Source: Saccoglossus kowalevskii
Taxonomy: Eukaryota > Hemichordata > Enteropneusta > Harrimaniidae
DNA: 31,444 nt
Assembly (NCBI RefSeq): GCF_000003605.2
Contig: NW_003155066.1
Coordinates: 1-31,444, forward strand
Reading direction: 5' to 3'
Position numbers and translations under genes: made by a program. This document shows positions 24,577 through 31,444 of this stretch, in pieces. The notes below the pieces were generated by a model that worked only from the letters and a program-made list of their open reading frames with translations, did not search any database and was not told where the DNA came from. Position 1 is the stretch's first letter, and each line of letters opens with the position of its first letter.

Positions 24577-26540
24577 GTAAGTATACCACAAATTAATAAT
24601 ATTCAGATAGATAAATCTGGAGTATATACATGTATTGCTAAGAGTGCATTACATGATGGAGACAGAAGTGCATCAACTACAATTAGTATAGATGTACAAT
24701 GTAAGTATATCACAATTAATAATATTCAGAGAGATAAATCTGGAGTATATACATGTATTACTAAGAGTGCATTACATGATGGAGACAGAAGTGCATCAAC
24801 TACAATTAGTATAGATGTACAATGTAAGTATATCACAAATAATAATATTCAGAGATAAATCTGGAGTATATACATGTATTGCTAAGAGTACATTACATGA
24901 TGGAGATAGAAGTGTATCAACTACAATTAGTATAGATGTACAATGTAAGTATATCACAATTAATAATATTCAGAGAGATAAATCTGGAGTATATACATGT
25001 ATTGCTAAGAGTACATTACATGATGGAGATAGAAGTGTATCAACTACAATTAGTATAGATGTACAATGTAAGTATATCACAATTAATAATATTCAGATAG
25101 ATAAATCTGGAGTATATACATGTATTGCTAAGAGTGCATTACATGATGGAGACAGAAGTGCATCAACTACAATTAGTATAGATGTACAATGTAAGTATAT
25201 CACAATTAATAATATTCAGAGAGATAAATCTGGAGTATATACATGTATTACTAAGAGTGCATTACATGATGGAGACAGAAGTGCATCAACTACAATTAGT
25301 ATAGATGTACAATGTAAGTATATCACAAATAATAATATTCAGAGATAAATCTGGAGTATATACATGTATTGCTAAGAGTGCATTACATGATAGAGACAGA
25401 AGTGTATCAACTACAATTAGTATAGATGTACAATGTAAGTATATCACAATTAATAATATTCAGAGAGATAAATCTGGAGTATATACATGTATTGCTAAGA
25501 GTACATTACATGATGGAGACAGAAGTGCATCAACTACAATTAGTATAGATGTACAATGTAAGTATATCACAATTAATAATATTCAGAGAGATAAATCTGG
25601 AGTATATACATGTAATGCTAAGAGTGCATTACATGATGGAGACAGAAGTGCATCAACTACAATTAGTATATATGTACAATGTAAGTATATCACAATTAAT
25701 AATATTCAGAGAGATAAATCTGGAGTATATACATGTAATGCTAAGAGTGCATTACATAATGGAGACAGAAGTGCATCAACTACAATTAGTATAGATGTAC
25801 AATGTAAGTATATCACAATTAATAATATTCAGAGAGATAAATCTGGAGTATATACATGTATTGCTAAGAGTGCATTACATGATGGAGACAGAAGTGCATC
25901 AACTACAATTAGTATAGATGTACAATGTAAGTATATCACAATTAATAATATTCAGAGAGATAAATCTGGAGTATATACATGTATTGCTAAGAGTACATTA
26001 CATGATGGAGACAGAAGTGCATCAACTACAATTAGTATAGATGTACAATGTAAGTATATCACAATTAATAATTTTCAGAGAGATAAATCTGGAGTATATA
26101 CATGTATTGCTAAGAGTACATTACATGATGGAGATAGAAGTGTATCAACTACAATTAGTATAGATGTACAATGTAAGTATATCACAATTAATAATATTCA
26201 GATAGATAAATCTGGAGTATATACATGTATTGCTAAGAGTGCATTACATGATGGAGACAGAAGTGCATCAACTACAATTAGTATAGATGTACAATGTAAG
26301 TATATCACAATTAATAATATTCAGAGAGATAAATCTGGAGTATATACATGTATTACTAAGAGTGCATTACATGATGGAGACAGAAGTGCATCAACTACAA
26401 TTAGTATAGATGTACAATGTAAGTATATCACAAATAATAATATTCAGAGATAAATCTGGAGTATATACATGTATTGCTAAGAGTGCATTACATGATAGAG
26501 ACAGAAGTGTATCAACTACAATTAGTATAGATGTACAATG
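24577..26540 (+). repeat. Higher-order block E: three copies of a module ending in ACAAATAATAATATTCAGAG
   Basis: A CAGATAGATAAATC unit, an ACTAAG unit and a 121-bp unit with CACAAATAATAAT occur in this order ending at 24945, 25435 and 26540. The first two are 490 bp apart and the last two 1,105 bp apart (9 units less 2 bp). In the last two the final unit also has CATGATAGAGAC. The copies show local expansion after the AG loss had occurred. Confidence 0.85.
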
Positions 26541-29500
26541 TAAGTATATCACAATTAATAATATTCAGAGAGATAAATCTGGAGTATATACATGTATTGC
26601 TAAGAGTACATTACATGATGGAGATAGAAGTGTATCAACTACAATTAGTATAGATGTACAATGTAAGTATATCACAATTAATAATATCCAGAGAGATAAA
26701 CCTGGAGTATATACATGTATTGCTAAGAGTGCATTACATGATGGAGACAGAAGTGCATCAACTACAATTAGTATAGATGTACAATGTAAGTATATCACAA
26801 TTAATAATATCCAGAGAGATAAATCTGGAGTATATACATGTATTGCTAAGAGTACATTACATGATGGAGACAGAAGTGTATCAACTACAATTAGTATAGA
26901 TGTACAATGTAAGTATATCACAATTAATAATATCCAGAGAGATAAATCTGGAGTATATACATGTATTGCTAAGAGTACATTACATGATGGAGATAGAAGT
27001 GTATCAACTACAATTAGTATAGATGTACAATGTAAGTATATCACAATTAATAATATTCAGAGAGATAAATCTGGAGTATATACATGTATTGCTAAGAGTA
27101 CATTACATGATGGAGATAGAAGTGTATCAACTACAATTAGTATAGATGTACAATGTAAGTATATCACAATTAATAATATCCAGAGAGATAAATCTGGAGT
27201 ATATACATGTATTGCTAAGAGTACATTACATGATGGAGACAGAAGTGTATCAAGTACAATTAGTATAGATGTACAATGTAAGTATATCACAATTAATAAT
27301 ATTCAGAGAGATAAATCTGGAGTATGTACATGTATTGCTAAGAGTACATTACTTGATGGAGATAGAAGTGCATCAACTACAATTAGTATAGATGTACAAT
27401 GTAAGTATATCGCAATTAATAATATTCAGAGAGATAAATCTGGAGTATATACATGTATTGCTAAGAGTGCATTACATGATGGAGACAGAAGTACATCAAC
27501 TACAATTAGTATAGATGTACAATGTAAGTATATCACAATTAATAATATTCAGAGAGATAAATCTGGAGTATATACATGTATTGCTAAGAGTGCATTACAT
27601 AATGGAGACAGAAGTGCATCAACTACGATTAGTATAGATGTACAATGTAACTATATCACAATTAATAATATTCAGAGAGATAAACCTGGAGTATATACAT
27701 GTATTGCTAAGAGTGCATTACATGATGGAGATAGAAGTGTATCAACTACAATTAGTATAGATGTACAATGTAAGTATATCACAATTAATAATATTCAGAG
27801 AGATAAATCTGGAGTATATACATGTATTGCTAAGAGTGCATTACATGATGGAGACAGAAGTGCATCAACTACAATTAGTATAGATGTACAATGTAAGTAT
27901 ATCACAATTAATAATATTCAGAGAGATAAATCTGGAGTATATACATGTATTGCTAAGAGTACATTACATGATGGAGACAGAAGTGCATCAACTACAATTA
28001 GTATAGATGTACAATGTAAGTATATCACAATTAATACTATTCAGAGAGATAAATCTGGAATATATACATGTATTGCTAAGAGTGCATTACATGATGGAGA
28101 CAGAAGTGCATCAACTACAATTAGTATAGATGTACAATGTAAGTATATCACAATTAATAATATTCAGAGAGATAAATCTGGAGTATATACATGTATTGCC
28201 AAGAGTGCATTACATGATGGAGACAGAAGTGTATCAACTACAATTAGTATAGATGTACAATGTAAGTATATCACAATTAATAATATTCAGAGAGATAAAT
28301 CTGGAGTATATACATGTATTGCTAAGAGTGCATTACATGATGGAGACAGAAGTACATCAACTACAATTAGTATAGATGTACAATGTAAGTATATCACAAT
28401 TAATAATATTCAGAGAGATAAATCTGGAGTATATACATGTATTGCTAAGAGTGCATTACATAATGGAGACAGAAGTGCATCAACTACGATTAGTATAGAT
28501 GTACAATGTAAGTATATCACAATTAATAATATTCAGAGAGATAAATCTGGAGTATATACATGTATTGCTAAGAGTGCATTACATAATGGAGACAGAAGTG
28601 CATCAACTACAATTAGTATAGATGTACAATGTAAGTATATCACAATTAATAATATTCTGAGAGATAAATCTGGAGTATATACATGTATTGCTAAGAGTGC
28701 ATTACATGATGGAGACAGAAGTGCATCAACTACAATTAGTATAGATGTACAATGTAAGTATATCACAATTAATAATATTCAGAGAGATAAATCTGGAGTA
28801 TATACATGTATTGCTAAGAGTACATTACATGATGGAGACAGAAGTGTATCAACTACAATTAGTATAGATGTACAATGTAAGTATATCACAATTAATAATA
28901 TTCAGAGAGATAAATCTGGAGTATATACATGTATTGCTAAGAGTGCATTACATGATGGAGACAGATGTGCATCAACTACAATTAGTATAGATGTACAATG
29001 TAAGTATATCACAATTAATAATATTCAGAGAGATAAATCTGGAGTATATACATGTATTGCTAAGAGTACATTACATGATGGAGACAGAAGTGCATCAACT
29101 ACAATTAGTATAGATGTACAATGTAAGTATATCACAATTATACTATTCAGAGAGATAAATCTGGAGTATATACATGTATTTGCTAAGAGTGCATTACATG
29201 ATGGAGACAGAAGTGTATCAACTACAATTAGTATAGATGTACAATGTAAGTATATCACAATTAATAATATTCAGAGAGATAAATCTGGAGTATATACATG
29301 TATTGCTAAGAGTACATTACATGATGGAGACAGAAGTGCATCAACTACAATTAGTATATATGTACAATGTAAGTATATCACAATTAATAATATTCAGAGA
29401 GATAAATCTGGAGTATATACATGTAATGCTAAGAGTGCATTACATAATGGAGACAGAAGTGCATCAACTACAATTAGTATAGATGTACAATGTAAGTATA

Positions 29501-29850
29501 TCACAATTAATAATATTCAGAGAGATAAATCTGGAGTATATACATGTATTGCTAAGAGTGCATTACATGATGGAGACAGAAGTGCATCAACTACAATTAG
29601 TATAGATGTACAATGTAAGTATATCACAATTAATAATATTCAGAGAGATAAATCTGGAGTATATACATGTATTGCTAAGAGTGCATTACATGACGGAGAC
29701 AGAAGTGCATCAACTACAATTAGTATAGATGTACAGTGTAAGTATATCACATTTAATAATATTCAGAGAGATAAATCTGGAGTATATACATGTATTGCTA
29801 AAAGTGCTTACATGATGGAGACAGAAGTGCATCAACTACAATTAGTATAG
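26452..29850 (+). other. Longest stop-free run (about 27 units) including one compensated frameshift
   Basis: From 26540 to 29123 donors are 21 x 123 bp apart. The unit ending at 29246 loses a base in CAATTATACTATT and regains one in TGTATTTGCTAAG, so about 13 codons are read in another frame before the exon frame resumes. A one-base loss in GTGCTTACATG near 29808 finally closes it. The total is about 1,100 codons. Known families offer no protein built from E-F-G half Ig units, and there is no acceptor, start context or unique region, so I treat it as satellite and not a gene. Confidence 0.6.
29000..29738 (+). repeat. Higher-order block C, copy 2 (six units)
   Basis: It has the same unit order as 4030-4767, including the AGTATATATG unit, the ATGTAATGCTAAG/CATAATGG unit and the CATGACGG unit ending ACAGTG. 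Its second unit is also corrupted by one-base indels, but at different bases from those in copy 1. Confidence 0.8.
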
Positions 29851-29859
29851 ATGTACAAT

Positions 29860-31335
29860 GTAAGTATATCACAATTAATAATATTCAGAGTGATAAATCT
29901 GGAGTATATACATATATTGCTAAGAGTGCATTACATGATGGAGACAGAAGTACATCAACTACAATTAGTACAGATGTACAATGTAAGTATATTACAATTA
30001 ATAATATTCAGAGAGATAAATCTGGAGTATATACATGTATTGCTAAGAGTGCATTACATAATGGAGACACAAGTGCATCAAATACAATTAGTATAGATGT
30101 ACAATGTAAGTATATCACAATTAATAATATTCAGAGAGATAAATCTGGAGTATATACATGTATTGCTAAGAGAGCATTACATGATGGAGACAGAAGTGCA
30201 TCAACTACAATTAGTATAGATGTACAATGTAAGTATATTACAATTAATAATATTCAGAGAGATAAATCTGCAGTATATACATGTATTGCTAAGAGTGCAT
30301 TACATGATGAGACAGAAGTGTATCAACTACAATTAGTATAGATGTACAATGTAAGTATGTCACAATTAATAATATTCAGAGTGATAAATCTGGAGTATAT
30401 ACATGTATTGCTAAGAGTGCATTACATGATGGAGACAGAAGTGCATCAACTACAATTAGTATAGATGTACAATGTAAGTATATTACAATTAATAATATTC
30501 AGAGAGATAAATCTGGAGTATATACATGTATTGCTAAGAGTGCATTACATAATGGAGATAGAAGTGTATCAACTACAATTAGTATAGATGTACAATGTAA
30601 GTATGTCACAATTAATAATATTCAGAGTGATAAATCTGGAGTATATACATGTATTGCTAAGAGTGCATTACATGATGGAGACAGAAGTGCATCAACTACA
30701 ATTAGTATAGATGTACAATGTAAGTATATCACAATTAATAATATTCAGAGTGATAAATCTGGAGTATATACATATATTGCTAAGAGTGCATTACATGATG
30801 GAGACAGAAGTACATCAACTACAATTAGTATAGATGTACAATGTAAGTATATTACAATTAATAATATTCAGAGAGATAAATCTGGAGTATATACATGTAT
30901 TGCTAAGAGTGCATTACATAATGGAGACACAAGTGCATCAAATACAATTAGTATAGATGTACAATGTAAGTATATCACAATTAATAATATACAGAGAGAT
31001 AAATCTGGAGTATGTACATGTATTGCTAAGAGTGCATTACATGATGGAGACAGAAGTGTATCAACTACAATTAGTATAGATGTACAATGTAAGTATATCA
31101 CAATTAATAATATTCAGAGAGATAAATCTGGAGTATATACATGTATTGCTAAGAGTGCATTACATGATGGAGACAGAAGTGTATCAACTACAATTAGTAT
31201 AGATGTACAATGTAAGTATATCACAATTAATAATATACAGAGAGATAAATCTGGAGTATGTACATGTATTGCTAAGAGTGCATTACATGATGGAGACAGA
31301 AGTGCATCAACTATAATTAGTATAGATGTACAATG
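29860..31335 (+). repeat. Right-end variant family (seven-unit spacing)
   Basis: Units here carry CAGAGTGATAAATC, TATGTCACAATT, TATATTACAATT, ACATATATTGC and GACACAAGTGCATCAAAT, which are rare or absent in the rest of the array. A two-unit marker (ACATATATTGC with GTACATC, then CATAATGGAGACACAAG) starts at 29860 and again at 30720, 7 units less 1 bp apart; the missing base is in CATGATGAGACAG near 30308. The family suggests a less homogenised flank near an array edge. Confidence 0.8.
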
Positions 31336-31444
31336 TAAGTATATCACAATTAATAATATTCAGAGAGATAAATCTGGAGTATATACATGTATTGTTAAGA
31401 GTGCATTACATGATGGAGACAGAAGTACGTCAAGTTCAAGTATT
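31336..31444 (+). repeat. Partial, diverged last monomer
   Basis: The unit follows consensus to AGACAGAAGT, then reads ACGTCAAGTTCAAGTATT where GCATCAACTACAATTAGTAT is expected: several substitutions and about one codon fewer, still in the exon frame. It also has ATTGTTAAG for ATTGCTAAG. This is the largest departure from the monomer in the window, and it lies at the cut edge. It may be the start of the native flank of the array or the 3' end of a diverged Ig exon. Confidence 0.6.

Larger units (their letters stand above)
466..31444 (+). repeat. Exon-derived 123-bp tandem array (satellite), ~252 units, running off the right edge
   Basis: The monomer reads: a short intron-like piece (GTAAGTATAT), CACAATTAATAATATTCAG, then GAGATAAATCTGGAGTATAT and the rest of the Ig E-F-G coding half, to TATAGATGTACAAT. 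It is about 30% G+C. Donor-equivalent sites run from 466 to 31335 in 251 steps: 212 are exactly 123 bp, 14 are 121, 4 are 120, 8 are 125 (6 of one kind), 5 are 122, 4 are 124, and single or paired cases are 126, 128, 128 and 131. The net deviation is -4 bp. About 235 of the 252 sites keep GTAAGT. Most units differ from consensus by only a few bases. All units face the same way. There is no spacer, inverted copy, terminal repeat or transposase. The array has no second complete Ig domain. Confidence 0.98.

Noticed and set aside
4266-30096. Plus-strand ORFs in a second frame (starting M-Y-N-V-S-I-S-Q)
   Set aside because: They read the same monomer in a shifted frame and end at the TAG of TTAGTATAG once or twice per pair of units. 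The Ig motif is not encoded in that frame.
893-31347. Minus-strand ORFs of 65-159 codons (repeating I-Y-L-H-C-T-S-I-L)
   Set aside because: They are shadows of the monomer. Two or more units join only where ATTCAG has become ATACAG, ATCCAG or ATTAAG, which removes a TGA on the other strand. No start context or unique domain is present.
466-31444. A giant single-exon gene, or many separate genes, made of half-Ig repeats
   Set aside because: The open runs have no unique sequence, no acceptor, and no ATG in the exon frame except by frame shift. They result from a stop-free monomer of 123 bp. Their ends coincide with indels.
466-31444. CRISPR array
   Set aside because: The period is 123 bp with no variable spacers, units are coding-derived, and the splice sites show a eukaryotic genome.
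466-31444. Dscam-like cluster of alternative Ig exons
   Set aside because: Units lack a convincing acceptor, the strand-B Cys and the core Trp, and are not separated by introns. They cannot be included as mutually exclusive Ig exons.
466-31444. Transposon or Helitron-spread repeat
   Set aside because: No terminal repeats, target-site duplication, transposase, reverse transcriptase or Rep/helicase sequence is visible, and all units are head to tail. Local tandem duplication explains the array.
466-31444. Somatic receptor diversity locus with recombination signals
   Set aside because: No heptamer/nonamer pairs or separate V-like segments are seen. Variation between units is low and neutral-looking.

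Overview
The window is animal (metazoan) nuclear DNA, about 70% A+T. It holds the end of an intron, one immunoglobulin-domain (IgSF) exon, and then a single tandem repeat that runs to the right edge. A typical 3' splice site ends at 198. The phase 1-1 exon at 199-465 encodes an 89-residue Ig domain with both Ig cysteines, the core tryptophan and a D-x-G-x-Y-x-C motif. A strong 5' splice site (GTAAGTAT) starts at 466. The exon style suits an invertebrate with large multi-Ig adhesion or receptor proteins, perhaps a lophotrochozoan such as a mollusc. That assignment is inference only. No bacterial, viral, tRNA, rRNA or transposon gene is visible.

From 466 to the end, about 31 kb is an array of a 123-bp monomer. 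The monomer is the last ~111 bp of that exon (Ig strands E, F and G) plus the first ~12 bp of the following intron, so nearly every unit carries its own copy of the 5' splice site. I walked every unit by the position of this donor. There are 252 donor-equivalent positions from 466 to 31335, plus a partial last unit. Of the 251 steps between them, 212 are exactly 123 bp. The other 39 range from 120 to 131 bp, and their deviations sum to -4, which matches the measured span of 30,869 bp.

Because 123 is a multiple of 3 and the consensus has no stop in the exon frame, reading through a donor stays open: each extra copy would add 41 residues. Long stop-free runs follow (up to ~1,100 codons), broken mostly by one recurrent lesion, loss of one AG from AGAGAG, which gives TAA. 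Splicing from any of the first four donors (466, 589, 712, 835) would give an in-frame exon ending in the same phase. The first stop is at 867-869.

Within the array, rare variants group into higher-order repeats: a clean 248-bp dimer (125+123) at 18168-19160 in which every second donor is destroyed, three-to-ten-unit blocks copied up to ~25 kb away, and a private variant family near the right end. The last ~20 bases depart from the consensus, so the right border may be close. My best reading is a satellite born from half an exon, lying in or forming a giant intron of a multi-Ig gene. Whether any of the array reaches mature mRNA cannot be decided from sequence alone.
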